Shown here piece after piece: positions 1 through 8,700 of a stretch of DNA of 64,000 nt. This DNA is from Alphaproteobacteria bacterium (GTDB lineage Bacteria > Pseudomonadota > Alphaproteobacteria > Elsterales > Elsteraceae). The translations under genes and the position numbers were made by a program. Numbering within the stretch: position 1 is the stretch's first letter; every line of letters begins with the position of its first letter. Location of the stretch: positions 62,001-126,000 of the forward strand of contig RDXE01000025.1 of the NCBI GenBank assembly GCA_004292755.1, written 5' to 3'. Below the pieces are notes generated by a model. That model saw only the letters and a program-made list of their open reading frames with translations, searched no databases and was not told the origin of the DNA.

Positions 1-436
1 ACACGGCTTTGAGGGTGATGACCACCAAAACCTCCCGCGCGCCATCTACACTTTGGCGCGCGCCACCATCACGCAGGTCATCCCCAGCTGCGGCTGTTGT
101 CGGCGGCTCGCGAACGATCGTCTGGCGTGCTTCCAGCGAGGCACCGCCCACCGTCAGCGCTTCAGTCAGCACCACCAGCCGGTCGTCCAGCAGGGCTGGG
201 CGCTGGAAATCCATCACGCAGTGGCGAATCGCGTAGGCGACGCCGCCTGGGCGACCGAAGGGGGGGTAGTCCACGCCCAGGCAGCGCATGCACTCCGTCC
301 GCGCTTCTTCGGCGAACACGAGGTAGTTGGAGTGGTAAACCACGCCAGCCGCATCCGTGTCGGCATAGTAGACCCGGCGCGGCCAGACATGGACGCGGCC
401 TTCCATCCAGCCATGCTCGTAGCGCCGCTCAGGCAT
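1..436 (-). CDS. ybgC: YbgC-type acyl-CoA thioesterase (3' end cut by window edge)
   Basis: Hot-dog fold thioesterase of the Tol-Pal associated YbgC family, which hydrolyses acyl-CoA (or acyl-ACP) thioesters in the cytoplasm. The visible protein contains the family signature [18 protein letters not shown] with the expected catalytic Asp, followed by EEARTE and, near the cut end, a beta strand read as [11 protein letters not shown] that matches the last family strand. The ATG at 434-436 lies inside the end of ruvB (8-base overlap), so the gene is translationally coupled to the ruv operon. In related genomes tolQ, tolR, tolA, tolB and pal follow, but here they would lie beyond the window edge (inference). 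The segment around positions 60-110 aligns less well with the family and may be a variable loop. Partial: no stop codon is seen. Confidence 0.85.
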   Translation of the reverse strand, partial: MPERRYEHGWMEGRVHVWPRRVYYADTDAAGVVYHSNYLVFAEEARTECMRCLGVDYPPFGRPGGVAYAIRHCVMDFQRPALLDDRLVVLTEALTVGGASLEARQTIVREPPTTAAAGDDLRDGGARQSVDGAREVLVVITLKAV

Positions 437-1484
437 CCTCGTCCCCCAAACGTCCCAACAGGTCGAGTTGACGATCCAGATCGCGCGGCGGCGATTGCCC
501 GATCGCGCGCCATCCGGACACGGACAACATGCGCCCGCGCGGCGTGCGTTGCACCAAGCCCAGTTGCATCAAGAACGGCTCGATCACGTCTTCCAACATA
601 TCCCGCTGCTCGGATAGGGCGGCCGCCAGCGTGTCCACACCAACTGGCCCGCCGCCATAATCCGCGGCGATCCGGGCCAAATAGCGGCGATCCATGGTGT
701 CTAGGCCCTGGGCATCCACATCCAGGCGCAGCAAGGCGGCGTCGGCCGCGGCGGCATCCACGGGCCGCCCCGACGCACTGGCGAAATCGCGCACCCGGCG
801 CAGCAAGCGCCCGGCCACCCGCGGCGTGCCGCGCGCACGCTTGGCAATCTCCAGCGCGCCATCGGGCGTGAGGTCCAGGTTCAACAGCCGCGCTTGACGC
901 TGGACGATGCCCTGCAACTCGCTTGCTGAATAAAAATTCAGCCGCATCGGAATGCCGAAACGCTCCCGCAGCGGGGTGGTCAACAAGCCGGAGCGAGTGG
1001 TGGCGCCCACCAGCGTGAAGGGTGGCAGATCAATGCGAATCGAGCGCGCCGCTGGCCCCTCACCGATGATCAGATCAAGCTGAAAATCCTCCATCGCGGG
1101 ATACAGGATTTCCTCCACCGCTGGGTTCAGCCGGTGGATCTCATCGATGAACAGCACATCGCGGGCCTCAAGGTTGGTCAGCAGTGCGGCGAGATCGCCT
1201 GCCTTGGCGATCACCGGGCCCGAAGTTGCCCGAAAGCCGACGCCCAACTCCCGCGCCACGATCTGCGCCAGGGTCGTCTTGCCCAGCCCTGGCGGACCGT
1301 GGAACAGCACGTGATCCAGTGCCTCCCCGCGTCCACGGGCGGCCTCAACAAACACAGCCAGATTGGCGCGCAAATCGGGCTGGCCGACAAAATCACCCAG
1401 CCGTGCTGGCCGCAACGCGGCCTCGCCCCCTTCGGCGACGGAGGGATCGACCAGGCGGGTCGGCTGCGAGGCCATGCCAGTCAC
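429..1484 (-). CDS. ruvB: Holliday junction branch migration DNA helicase RuvB
   Basis: ATPase motor of the RuvAB complex that drives branch migration of Holliday junctions during recombinational repair. At 351 residues it has the usual RuvB length. The AAA+ core shows Walker [10 protein letters not shown], Walker B with DEIH, the sensor-1 region GATTRSG and the C-terminal winged-helix domain typical of RuvB (RTPRGRMLS near the end). It overlaps ruvA by 4 bases at its start and the ybgC-like gene by 8 bases at its end, so yebC-ruvC-ruvA-ruvB-ybgC reads as one operon. No LexA-type direct repeat (GTTC-N7-GTTC) was found upstream of the operon, so SOS control is not supported by the sequence. 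Confidence 0.98.
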   Translation of the reverse strand: MTGMASQPTRLVDPSVAEGGEAALRPARLGDFVGQPDLRANLAVFVEAARGRGEALDHVLFHGPPGLGKTTLAQIVARELGVGFRATSGPVIAKAGDLAALLTNLEARDVLFIDEIHRLNPAVEEILYPAMEDFQLDLIIGEGPAARSIRIDLPPFTLVGATTRSGLLTTPLRERFGIPMRLNFYSASELQGIVQRQARLLNLDLTPDGALEIAKRARGTPRVAGRLLRRVRDFASASGRPVDAAAADAALLRLDVDAQGLDTMDRRYLARIAADYGGGPVGVDTLAAALSEQRDMLEDVIEPFLMQLGLVQRTPRGRMLSVSGWRAIGQSPPRDLDRQLDLLGRLGDEDA

Positions 1485-2086
1485 CGGCCAAGATCCTTCA
1501 ACGCCGCGCGAATCACGGCATTCAAGGCAGCCCCCTCACCCAGGCTGTGATGTGCCTTGGCAACAGCGGCATAGGCCTCGGTGCGTCCGATGCCCAGATT
1601 GACCAGCGCAGAGACAGCATCGTCATCGACAGAGGCGACTGGGGCGACGGTCTGCGCGGTGGCCCGTGCGGCGGCTCCCAGTGCCAAGGTACCGGCCTTG
1701 TCCTTCAGCTCTGCTACCAGACGCTGGGCCAGCTTCAAGCCGACGCCATCGGCGCGTTGCACCGCTGCCCGGTCTCCCGCGGCAATCGCGCGCGCCAATT
1801 GATCGGGCGCCAGCACCGACAGGATGTTGAGGGCAACCTTGGCACCCACCCCCTGCACCGTCTGCATCAGGCGAAACCACGCCCGCTCCGCCTCGCTGGC
1901 AAAGCCGTAAAGGGCGATGCGGTCTTCGCGCACATGGGTGTCGACAAACAGGCTGGCTGGTTGACCCGCGGCCAGCGTCGCCAGCGTGCGGCTGGAGCAG
2001 AACACCAGATAGCCAACGCCACCGACATCAATGACTGCGCTGTCCACCTCGATCTGTTCGGCAATGCCGGCCAACTTGGCGATCAT
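1481..2086 (-). CDS. ruvA: Holliday junction DNA helicase subunit RuvA
   Basis: Junction-recognition subunit: RuvA tetramers hold the four-way junction and load RuvB rings. The 201-residue length fits the family. Domain I (OB fold) starts [13 protein letters not shown] and includes the motif GVGYLVFC; domain II has the helix-hairpin-helix stretches [14 protein letters not shown] and [12 protein letters not shown]; a short linker rich in Ala/Val leads to the C-terminal UBA-like domain ([17 protein letters not shown]) that contacts RuvB. The start overlaps the ruvC stop and the stop overlaps the ruvB start, each by 4 bases, which indicates coupled translation. Confidence 0.97.
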   Translation of the reverse strand: MIAKLAGIAEQIEVDSAVIDVGGVGYLVFCSSRTLATLAAGQPASLFVDTHVREDRIALYGFASEAERAWFRLMQTVQGVGAKVALNILSVLAPDQLARAIAAGDRAAVQRADGVGLKLAQRLVAELKDKAGTLALGAAARATAQTVAPVASVDDDAVSALVNLGIGRTEAYAAVAKAHHSLGEGAALNAVIRAALKDLGR

Positions 2087-2637
2087 GGGGCAGACCCTGC
2101 CAGCACCCGTGCGCGGGCCATGACGGCCGTCGCCCGCCCGGTGTGGGCGTGGCAGATGGCGATGGCAAGGGCGTCGGTTGCGTCCGCTTTCTCCACCCGC
2201 ACGCCGGGCAACAGGCGGTGAACCATCATCGCCACTTGATCCTTCTCCGCGGCACCAGTGCCAACCACGGCTTTCTTCACCGTGGCGTTGTTGTACTCGG
2301 CAACTGTCAGGCCCATGCGAGCGGGAGCCAGCAGGGCGATGCCGCGGGCTTGCCCCAGCTTCAGGGTGCTGTCTGGGTTCTTGTTGACGAAGGTTTCTTC
2401 CACGGCGGCTTCTGTCGGCTGAAACCGGACGATCACGTCTTCCAAACGGGCGTAAAGCTCGGCCAGACGCTCAGCCAAGCTGCGATCGGTGGTGGAGGTG
2501 ATCACACCAGAAGCCACCCAGCCTAGGCGCATGCCCTGAACATCGACGATCCCCCAGCCGGTGCGACGCAAACCAGGGTCCAGCCCAAGGATGCGGCGCG
2601 TTGTGGACGTCAGGGGATCGCCGGGCAAGGCTGTCAT
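2083..2637 (-). CDS. ruvC: Crossover junction endodeoxyribonuclease RuvC
   Basis: Resolvase that cuts Holliday junctions symmetrically after RuvAB branch migration. The 184-residue protein has the RNase H-like active site expected of RuvC: Asp in [14 protein letters not shown], Glu in [12 protein letters not shown] and two Asp in [11 protein letters not shown]. An N-terminal extension of about 14 residues precedes the core. It is encoded immediately after yebC with a 4-base overlap and is followed by ruvA with another 4-base overlap. This yebC-ruvC-ruvA-ruvB order is widely conserved in proteobacteria. Confidence 0.97.
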   Translation of the reverse strand: MTALPGDPLTSTTRRILGLDPGLRRTGWGIVDVQGMRLGWVASGVITSTTDRSLAERLAELYARLEDVIVRFQPTEAAVEETFVNKNPDSTLKLGQARGIALLAPARMGLTVAEYNNATVKKAVVGTGAAEKDQVAMMVHRLLPGVRVEKADATDALAIAICHAHTGRATAVMARARVLAGSAP

Positions 2638-3383
2638 GCCACCAGCCGCGCCAGCACCTCGTCGGAAACCTCATAGTTCCCGAACACAGTCTGCACGTCG
2701 TCGTGGTCGTCCAGCACCTCCAGCAGCTTGAACAGTTTTTCGGCTGCTTCGCCATCGACCGGCGTCGTAACGCGCGGACGCCAGGACAGGCGGGCGCTTT
2801 CTGGATCGCCAAACTTGGCCTCCAGCGCCTCGCGCACGGTGTTCAACTCATCGGGCGCGCACTGAACCTCATGGGTTTCAGCGCTGGATTCCACATTGTC
2901 GGCCCCCGCCTCCAATGCCGCTTCAAACATTTGATCGGCGCTAGCCTTCACAGCGGGATAAATCACTTGCCCAATCCGATCGAACTGGAACGACACGGAG
3001 TTGGTTTCGCCCAGCGCGCACCCTGCCTTGGTGAAAGCCGCACGGACATCGGCTGCTGTGCGATTGCGATTGTCGGTTAGGGTTTCGACAATCAAGGCAA
3101 CACCACCAGGGCCATAGCCCTCGTAGCGAACCTCTTCATAGTCGGCCCCGTCGCCAGCCCCCTGGCCGCGCTTGATCGCGCGTTCAATGGTGTCCTTCGG
3201 CATGTTCTCAGCCCGCGCCGCCAACACAGCAGCCCGAAGGCGCGGGTTGGCGTTGATGTCGGGCGACCCTGTGCGCGACGACACTGTGATCTCTCGGATC
3301 AGCTTGGTGAACACCTTGTTCCGCTTGGCATCCTGTTTGCCTTTGCGGTGCATGATGTTCTTGAATTGTGAATGACCGGCCAT
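2634..3383 (-). CDS. yebC: YebC/PmpR family protein
   Basis: Member of the YebC/PmpR family, described either as DNA-binding transcriptional regulators or as factors that help ribosomes through difficult sequences. The 249-residue protein opens with the family signature [15 protein letters not shown], followed by the three-domain layout with the conserved segments [10 protein letters not shown]-like (here [12 protein letters not shown]), [14 protein letters not shown] and [12 protein letters not shown]. It is the first gene of the ruv operon, so its transcript probably starts in the 285-base gap upstream (3384-3668), where no clear promoter could be assigned. Confidence 0.96.
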   Translation of the reverse strand: MAGHSQFKNIMHRKGKQDAKRNKVFTKLIREITVSSRTGSPDINANPRLRAAVLAARAENMPKDTIERAIKRGQGAGDGADYEEVRYEGYGPGGVALIVETLTDNRNRTAADVRAAFTKAGCALGETNSVSFQFDRIGQVIYPAVKASADQMFEAALEAGADNVESSAETHEVQCAPDELNTVREALEAKFGDPESARLSWRPRVTTPVDGEAAEKLFKLLEVLDDHDDVQTVFGNYEVSDEVLARLVA

Positions 3384-3668
3384 GGCATCCCGAATCGACG
3401 AAGGGGGCAGATCGAAGCCTCGACGCCCCCGGTAACCACGAGTGAGCCGGACATAGCCAACCGATCAGCCCTTCGTCCAGCATCTCAGGTAACCCGTTGG
3501 CAGCCCTTGAGGGATGCAACGTCGACGGCCCCGGTGCACCAGCGCGCCCGTGCGTGATTCGCTGCGCCGGACAACCGACAATCTGCCTAGTTTTCAGCTA
3601 CGGCGATTGCCCGCTTGCGTGTGGCACTGGCAGCCTCCGGTGTCCTTCATCAAAGCGGACCCACGATC

Positions 3669-4859
3669 ATGACGCGCTTCCGTTGGACCCTGCTTGTCGC
3701 TGGGTGTGTGAGTATTGCGACCCCTCTCGCCGCCCAGGCCCCTGCCACACCGTCTCCCTACGCCGCCTTCACCCAAACGGCGACGGTGCCGTTTGTGAAT
3801 GGCGCGCGGAACTTTGCCTTCGATTTGTCGGTGGCGGTCACAGTGAACGGTCATCGCCTGACGGTGCCAGTCGACACCGGCTCCACGGGCATGGCGGTGT
3901 CGGCCAGCGTCATTCCGGGCTATGACCCGAATTCCGAAGCCGCCAAGCAGTTTCCCGTGGGATGGGAGTTCTTGTCGAGCAGCAAGCGGCTGTGGGTTGG
4001 CCGCTGGGTTCCCGTCACCGTGCAGTTCCTGGACACGGCTGGGGCGCCGGTGGCTGAAGCGAAAGTGCCAGTCCTCGCGGTGTCGCAGGCGGGTATTTGT
4101 ACCAGCTATGTCGAGGCAAGCTCCGGCCCCAACTGCCCAGGCCAAACCCTGCCGCCTGCTCCCAGCACCATCGGCTACATGGGCGTTGGCTTTGGGCGCG
4201 AGCAGGATGGTCAAAGCCAGGGCACGCCAAACCACAATGCCCTGCTGAACATCACCCAAGTCGGCGGCCAACCCGTTGATGCAGCACGCTTCCGCCTGGG
4301 CTATGTGGTGTCCTCGGCAGGCATTGGCATTGGACTGACCGCGGCCAACACCGCAGGCTTCCGGGGTGTGCAACTCCAGCTTCGGGTGGCACCACCGAAC
4401 ACTGTGCAAGACAAGCGTGACTGGCAGCAGGCGCCTGTGTGCATCGGCATCAACACCCTGCCCTGCCAGATGGGCGCCTTCCTTGGCGATTCCGGTGTTG
4501 CCTCAATGTATATCGATTCAACTCAATCGCTGGCGAACTACACGGAACAGCAGAAGGACGCAAACAATCAAAACCTGTCGGTGCCAGTTCTGAAGCCAGG
4601 TAACTCGGTGACGATTCAGTTCGGGCCTCAAGCAGCACCTGTTGCCTGGTATCGCTTTACGGTGGGCCAGCAGGATCAACCCATGGCGCCACCCCAAGTG
4701 ATCGCCCTGTCGCCCCGCTCGGCGAACTTCGTCAACAGCGGTCGCCACGTGTTCCGCGGCTTTGAGGTGATGTTTGACGCGATTGGCGGCGTCTATGGCC
4801 TGAAGTGGACGGGTCAGGTGCCAGCCGCACAAGGCGGCATGGGGGCAGCACCACGCTGA
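3669..4859 (+). CDS. Exported pepsin-like (A1-type) aspartic protease homologue
   Basis: 396-residue protein starting at ATG 3669, chosen because a Sec signal peptide (MTRFRW, hydrophobic core, AAQA cleavage site) follows directly; an upstream in-frame start at 3615 would bury it. Two Asp-Ser/Thr-Gly motifs are visible: DTGSTGMAVSA at residues 69-79 and GDSGVASMYI at 273-282. Between them is GYMGVGFG (residues 169-176), which resembles the hydrophobic-hydrophobic-Gly element of the pepsin N-lobe, and the C-terminus reads VFRGFEVMFDAIGGVYGLKW (residues 361-380), which resembles the closing strand of pepsins. The spacing of 205 residues between the two Asp suits a bilobed pepsin fold. Six Cys residues could form disulfides in the periplasm or outside. 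The gene stands alone between the ruv operon and ymdB. The fold is inferred from motif order; activity is untested. Confidence 0.6.
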   Translation: MTRFRWTLLVAGCVSIATPLAAQAPATPSPYAAFTQTATVPFVNGARNFAFDLSVAVTVNGHRLTVPVDTGSTGMAVSASVIPGYDPNSEAAKQFPVGWEFLSSSKRLWVGRWVPVTVQFLDTAGAPVAEAKVPVLAVSQAGICTSYVEASSGPNCPGQTLPPAPSTIGYMGVGFGREQDGQSQGTPNHNALLNITQVGGQPVDAARFRLGYVVSSAGIGIGLTAANTAGFRGVQLQLRVAPPNTVQDKRDWQQAPVCIGINTLPCQMGAFLGDSGVASMYIDSTQSLANYTEQQKDANNQNLSVPVLKPGNSVTIQFGPQAAPVAWYRFTVGQQDQPMAPPQVIALSPRSANFVNSGRHVFRGFEVMFDAIGGVYGLKWTGQVPAAQGGMGAAPR

Positions 4860-5011
4860 TGTCCAGACGGGTTCTACCCCCGGCCTGAGCGCGACGCGGT
4901 GACGACAGGTGTCATCGGCAGCTGCACCGCCGCCAACCCAGCCGCAGACATGCCAGTGCCCGTACCCGCGACGCAGAACGCACCGATCGGAAGCAGCAGG
5001 AAGGCTTGTGC

Positions 5012-5845
5012 CTAGGTGGGTGGCAACACTCCACCTTGGCGGAAGGGTTCGATGCTGAGCGCCAGCCCGGTGCGCGGATCATGGGTGATCACCGCCCCGG
5101 CCAACGTCACGGGGCCAGCGGCAGGCTCCTGCCGGGCTGAGATGACCCGCTGGATCAGCCGCTCCAGTGCGATGTTGGTGCGCATGCCGATCACGCTGTC
5201 ATAGTCACCACACATGCCCGCATCAGTCTGATAGGCAGTACCATTGGCGAGCAGATGGGCATCGGCTGTGGGGATATGGGTGTGGGTCCCGATCACAGCG
5301 GTCACCCGCCCATCAAGATAGTGGCCGAGGGCCATCTTCTCGGAGGTGGCTTCGGCGTGGATGTCGACCAGGATGCCGGCCACGCCTGACCCCAACCGCG
5401 CGCCATCATCCAGGCGATAGGGGGCAAGAGCAGCGTCGGCTGTCCGGAACGGACAGTCCAGCGGCTCCATGAACAATCGACCCATTAGGGAGAGGACCAC
5501 CAGCTGCTGCCCACTGGCCAGGGTCAGCACCGTGAGGCCCTGCCCGGGTGCGCCTGGGGGATAGTTGGCGGGACGCACGATGCGCGGCTCACGCTCCAAG
5601 TAGGGCCAGAGGACCCGCTGCGCAAAGCCATGATTGCCAAGGGTCAGGGCGTCCGCGCCCGCGTCGAACAAGGCCCGCGCAATGTCTGGCGTCAGGCCAG
5701 AGCCACCGGCCGCGTTCTCCGCGTTGATGACCACCCAATCAAGCCGCAAGCGGGTGCGGAGGCCGGGCAAAGCCGCAACCACGGCCTCCCGGCCAGCCCG
5801 TCCCACAACATCGCCCAGGAACAACCCGCGCAGCGGGCCACTCAT
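5012..5845 (-). CDS. ymdB: YmdB family metallophosphoesterase
   Basis: Calcineurin-like metallophosphoesterase of the YmdB (TIGR00282) family; Bacillus subtilis YmdB hydrolyses 2',3'-cyclic nucleotides. The 277-residue protein shows the family motifs in order: FLGDVVGRAGR near residues 9-19, VINAENAAGGSGLT around 39-52, DALTLGNHGFAQ around 65-76, GRLFMEPLDCPF, DIHAEATSEKMALG and GTHTHIPTAD, which supply the metal-binding Asp, Glu, Asn and His residues. Its ATG overlaps the stop of the 5-FCL gene by 4 bases, so 6S RNA, 5-FCL and ymdB appear to form one transcription unit, a frequent arrangement in Alphaproteobacteria. Confidence 0.93.
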   Translation of the reverse strand: MSGPLRGLFLGDVVGRAGREAVVAALPGLRTRLRLDWVVINAENAAGGSGLTPDIARALFDAGADALTLGNHGFAQRVLWPYLEREPRIVRPANYPPGAPGQGLTVLTLASGQQLVVLSLMGRLFMEPLDCPFRTADAALAPYRLDDGARLGSGVAGILVDIHAEATSEKMALGHYLDGRVTAVIGTHTHIPTADAHLLANGTAYQTDAGMCGDYDSVIGMRTNIALERLIQRVISARQEPAAGPVTLAGAVITHDPRTGLALSIEPFRQGGVLPPT

Positions 5846-6417
5846 GACGCGCGCGTCACAAGACGATCCTCTGTCACCACAAGATCGAGCACGATATCCC
5901 GCGCATCACCGGGAACCAGCGGGACCTGCTGGGTGGCAAAACCGATCCCAATCGCCAGCAGCGGGCGGATCCGGCGAAGCGCGGGCACGGTGCGATCATA
6001 ATAGCCACCCCCCTGGCCGAGGCGGCGCAAGCGCTCGTCAAAGGCGATCAACGGCACCAGCAGAACATCCGGCAGGGCAAGTGCCCCCCCCAAGGGCACC
6101 CGTGCGCCATTGCCCGGCACCAGCGGCTCCCCCGGACGCCAAGTGTGGAACTCCAATGGCTGATCGCGCTCCACCACCACGGGCAGGCATAAGGGGTGGC
6201 CGCGCGCGGCCAACCGCGCCAGGGCAAGCGATGGATCCAACTCCGAGCCAGCGGCCGCATAGCCCGCGACCATGGCCCCCGCCGGCAGATCAAGCCCGCC
6301 CAGGCGATCGGCAATCGCCGCAGCAGCCGCGGCCCGCACCTCCAGCGGCAGCGCCTTGCGACGGGTGCGCGTTTGGGAACGCAGGGCTGACTTCGCTGCA
6401 ACCAACCAAGGGTTCAT
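5842..6417 (-). CDS. 5-formyltetrahydrofolate cyclo-ligase (YgfA/5-FCL)
   Basis: ATP-dependent enzyme that converts 5-formyl-THF to 5,10-methenyl-THF, recycling a folate storage form. The start at 6417 (MNPWLVAAKSALRSQTRTRR) gives 191 residues, the normal family length; a longer reading frame running to 6606 crosses the 6S RNA and is not used. Motifs include the N-terminal basic segment RSQTRTRRKAL, the substrate loop EFHTWRPGEPLVPG and the nucleotide-binding C-terminal motif RLGQGGGYYDR. The gene lies directly downstream of the 6S RNA on the same strand, an arrangement conserved across proteobacteria, and overlaps ymdB by 4 bases. Confidence 0.95.
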   Translation of the reverse strand: MNPWLVAAKSALRSQTRTRRKALPLEVRAAAAAAIADRLGGLDLPAGAMVAGYAAAGSELDPSLALARLAARGHPLCLPVVVERDQPLEFHTWRPGEPLVPGNGARVPLGGALALPDVLLVPLIAFDERLRRLGQGGGYYDRTVPALRRIRPLLAIGIGFATQQVPLVPGDARDIVLDLVVTEDRLVTRAS

Positions 6418-6439
6418 CACGGCACCGCGAAAACCGCGT

Positions 6440-6602
6440 GAGAGTGCAGCCGCCTTGGCCGTTGGCGTAGTCCATCCTCTGTGGCCTGCCAAGCAGGTGG
6501 GTGCCATGTGCCACGGCCACGACCGCGACAGGGACAGCTCCCGAGAGAATGGGTATAGCCCCAGGGATGCGAAGAGCCTGACGCACCAGGCAGCTGCCCT
6601 AC
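6440..6602 (-). ncRNA. ssrS: 6S RNA (RNA polymerase holoenzyme-binding regulator)
   Basis: A roughly 160-base untranslated region directly upstream of the 5-FCL gene, the classic location of ssrS. On the minus strand the 5' arm GCAGCTGCCT (6588-6597) pairs with the 3' arm AGGCGGCTGC (6446-6455) in a 10-bp closing stem with one G-U pair. Inside are segments that I recall from alphaproteobacterial 6S RNAs: CCCTGGGG followed by a T/A-rich stretch, CTCGGGAGCTGTCCCTG, and GTGGCCGTGGCACATGG. 6S RNA mimics an open promoter and sequesters housekeeping-sigma holoenzyme in stationary phase. The ends are approximate; the RNA may be processed from a longer transcript that includes 5-FCL and ymdB. Confidence 0.85.
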
Positions 6603-6660
6603 ACACCTAGGCTGGAACGGCACCCGGTGCAAGGGCCGGGTCATGCACGATGGGTTGGCG

Positions 6661-7203
6661 TCAACGCACGCGCGCCCGGCAGGCATTGGCAAGCGTCGGC
6701 AAATCGCGCCAAACACAGCGCGCCTCGCGGGTGACGCTGCCGAACACCTCGATCTCGGCTGGGTCTTCGAGGGTACAGCCAAGCGACTGATAAAATCGCA
6801 GTGCTGGGGCATTGTCCGTGAACACCCACAAAAACATGCTCCGGTGGCCAGCGGCGATCAGCCGCTCCACCATCCGCCCCAGCAGCAAGGGTCCAAGGCC
6901 GCGACCGCGCAGGTTCGGGCGAACATGCAGATTGTCGATCAGGGCGTCACAGCGACCTGCAGAATCCAGATAGGCCGCACAAAACCCAGCGGGGTCCGGG
7001 TCTTCGGCAATCAGGATTTGGCGCCAATCGGCAGAGGACAGTCGCTCGCGCCAGTGAGCCAAGCGCTCTGCATCGGCCTCATGATCCAGGAACTGGTCGC
7101 GGAAAATGCCACGATAGGCAGCCCGCCAACTGTCCGCGTGGAGGCGCGCCAGCAGGGCAGCGTCGGCGTCTGTTGCATCACGAAGCTGGACGCCCATGGT
7201 CAC
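6661..7203 (-). CDS. GNAT family N-acetyltransferase
   Basis: 180-residue protein with the GNAT fold: N-terminal VQLRDATDADAALLARLHADSWRAAYRGIF, typical of family members, and the acetyl-CoA-binding motif A in VRPNLRGRGLGPLLL (R-G-x-G-x-G/A pattern). The start overlaps the stop of the upstream permease gene by 4 bases, so it is the last gene of the amino-acid ABC transporter operon. The substrate is unknown; co-transcription with the importer suggests it may acetylate the imported amino acid or a derivative, but this is inference from position only. Confidence 0.9.
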   Translation of the reverse strand: MTMGVQLRDATDADAALLARLHADSWRAAYRGIFRDQFLDHEADAERLAHWRERLSSADWRQILIAEDPDPAGFCAAYLDSAGRCDALIDNLHVRPNLRGRGLGPLLLGRMVERLIAAGHRSMFLWVFTDNAPALRFYQSLGCTLEDPAEIEVFGSVTREARCVWRDLPTLANACRARVR

Positions 7204-7934
7204 CCCACCCGCACGCCCAGCGCTTGCTGGCGGCGCTGTTCGCTGTCCAGCGAGTCTTTCAGTTGCGGAGAGAGGTACAGCTCCAGCGCGCGCACGGCAC
7301 GGCTCAGCACCGCGTTGATCACCAAATAGATGCCGCCGGACACGATAAACAGCTCAATCGGGCGGAAGGTTTCAGCGATGATCACGCGGGCAATGCCTGT
7401 GATCTCCAGCAATGTGATGGTGGAGGCCAGCGACGACGCCTTGATCATCAAAATGATCTCATTGCCATAAGCAGGCAGCGCCTGCCGGAAAGCCACTGGG
7501 AACAAGATGCGGCGGAACAACAACAGGCCACTCATGCCACAGGCCCGCGCTGCCTCCACCTGCCCCCAGGGGACGGAGCGGATACCCCCCTTGATGATCT
7601 CAGCGGTGTAGGCCCCCGTATTCAGCATCAGCGCCAGCACAGCACAGGCAAAGGGTTCGCGCAAAAACGGCCACAGGAAGGAGGCGCGCACCGCCTGAAA
7701 CTGCCCAAGCCCGTAGTAGATCAAGAATATCTGCACCAAGAGCGGCGTGGAGCGAAACACATAGACATAGCCATCGGCTGGCAGTGACAGCCACCGCCGC
7801 CCAGACAAGCTGGCAAGCGCAATCACCGTTGCCAGCACAAAGCCAAGGCCTAGGGCCAGGAAGGTCAATTGGAACGTCATGCCAGCGCCCGCGAGCACCT
7901 TCGGCAGACTGTCCCACATCAAGGCAAAATCCAT
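7200..7934 (-). CDS. Polar amino-acid ABC transporter permease (HisM/ArtM-like)
   Basis: Inner-membrane permease subunit of the His/Glu/Gln/Arg/opine family. The start at 7934 (MDFALMWDSLPKVLAGAGMTFQLT) gives 244 residues; a longer frame to 8111 would overlap the neighbouring permease gene and lacks support. The family elements are present: GMTFQLTFLALGLG in the first membrane segment, YVYVFRSTPLLVQIFLIYYGL, and the cytoplasmic EAA loop VEAARACGMSGLLLFRRILFPVAFRQALP that contacts the ATPase. About five to six membrane segments are visible. It lies 4 bases after the other permease and overlaps the GNAT gene. Confidence 0.94.
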   Translation of the reverse strand: MDFALMWDSLPKVLAGAGMTFQLTFLALGLGFVLATVIALASLSGRRWLSLPADGYVYVFRSTPLLVQIFLIYYGLGQFQAVRASFLWPFLREPFACAVLALMLNTGAYTAEIIKGGIRSVPWGQVEAARACGMSGLLLFRRILFPVAFRQALPAYGNEIILMIKASSLASTITLLEITGIARVIIAETFRPIELFIVSGGIYLVINAVLSRAVRALELYLSPQLKDSLDSEQRRQQALGVRVG

Positions 7935-7938
7935 CGCC

Positions 7939-8640
7939 TCAAGCCCTCCGCACGCCGCGGTTGGCCCAGCGATCCGCCAAGCCAAACAACCGGTTAGAGC
8001 CAGTGGTGAGCACCAGATAGGCGATCGCCGCGACGGCATAGAAGGTGAATGGCTGGCGGGTTGAGCCCGCCGCCACACTGGCCTGCCGCATGATCTCCAC
8101 CAGCCCCACAACGGAGATCAGCGAGGTTTCCTTCAGCGTCACCTGCCAGACATTGCCCAAGCCCGGCAGCGCATAGCGCGCCACTTGCGGCACCAGGATG
8201 CGCCGAAAGCGCAGCGCCGTCGGCATGCCGCAGGCCTTTGCCGCCTCAATCTGCCCCCTCGGCACCGCCTGAACCGCACCACGGATCACTTCCCCCGCGA
8301 ACGCTGCGGACACAAAGCCAATGGCAATGGTGCCGATCATGAACGGCGAGAGTTCCAGATAGCCGTGATAGCCAAACAGACCCGCCGCCCATTGCAACGC
8401 CTGGCTGGAGCCAAAGAACAACAAGTAGATGATCAACAAATCGGGAATCGCCCGCAGCACCGTGGTGTAGGTTTCGCCCACTGCACGCAGCGGGCGCGCG
8501 CGGGCCAACCGCAACGCCGCGATGGCGGAGCCCAGCACCGTTCCCAACAAGAACGCCGCCGTGGCGACTGTCAGGGTCATCAGCGCGGCGCGGACCATTT
8601 CGTCGCCCCAGCCGCGGTCACCCCAACTCAACAGCTCCAT
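7939..8640 (-). CDS. Polar amino-acid ABC transporter permease (HisQ-like)
   Basis: Second permease of the same importer, 233 residues from ATG 8640. A strong GGGAGG ribosome-binding sequence lies a few bases upstream of this ATG and argues against the slightly longer alternative at 8658. It carries the family motifs YTTVLRAIPDLLIIYLLFFG and the EAA loop IEAAKACGMPTALRFRRILVPQVARYALP. The paired, non-identical permeases next to one substrate-binding protein and one ATPase are the standard layout of HisJQMP/ArtPIQM/OccTQMP systems. Confidence 0.94.
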   Translation of the reverse strand: MELLSWGDRGWGDEMVRAALMTLTVATAAFLLGTVLGSAIAALRLARARPLRAVGETYTTVLRAIPDLLIIYLLFFGSSQALQWAAGLFGYHGYLELSPFMIGTIAIGFVSAAFAGEVIRGAVQAVPRGQIEAAKACGMPTALRFRRILVPQVARYALPGLGNVWQVTLKETSLISVVGLVEIMRQASVAAGSTRQPFTFYAVAAIAYLVLTTGSNRLFGLADRWANRGVRRA

Positions 8641-8700
8641 GCGGCCTCCCAAACACAAGACGAGCCAGGGACCGTGGTCCCCGGCTCATGCTGTCGGTGA

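Noticed and set aside
1211-1396. Small minus-strand frames inside ruvB and other genes
   Set aside because: They overlap well-supported genes in other frames, have no homology-like pattern and reflect the high GC content.
4860-5011. In-frame open stretch of about 44 hydrophobic codons just past the ymdB stop (minus strand)
   Set aside because: It has no start codon near its beginning except an internal ATG giving 23 residues, no ribosome-binding site and no recognisable family; taken as chance.
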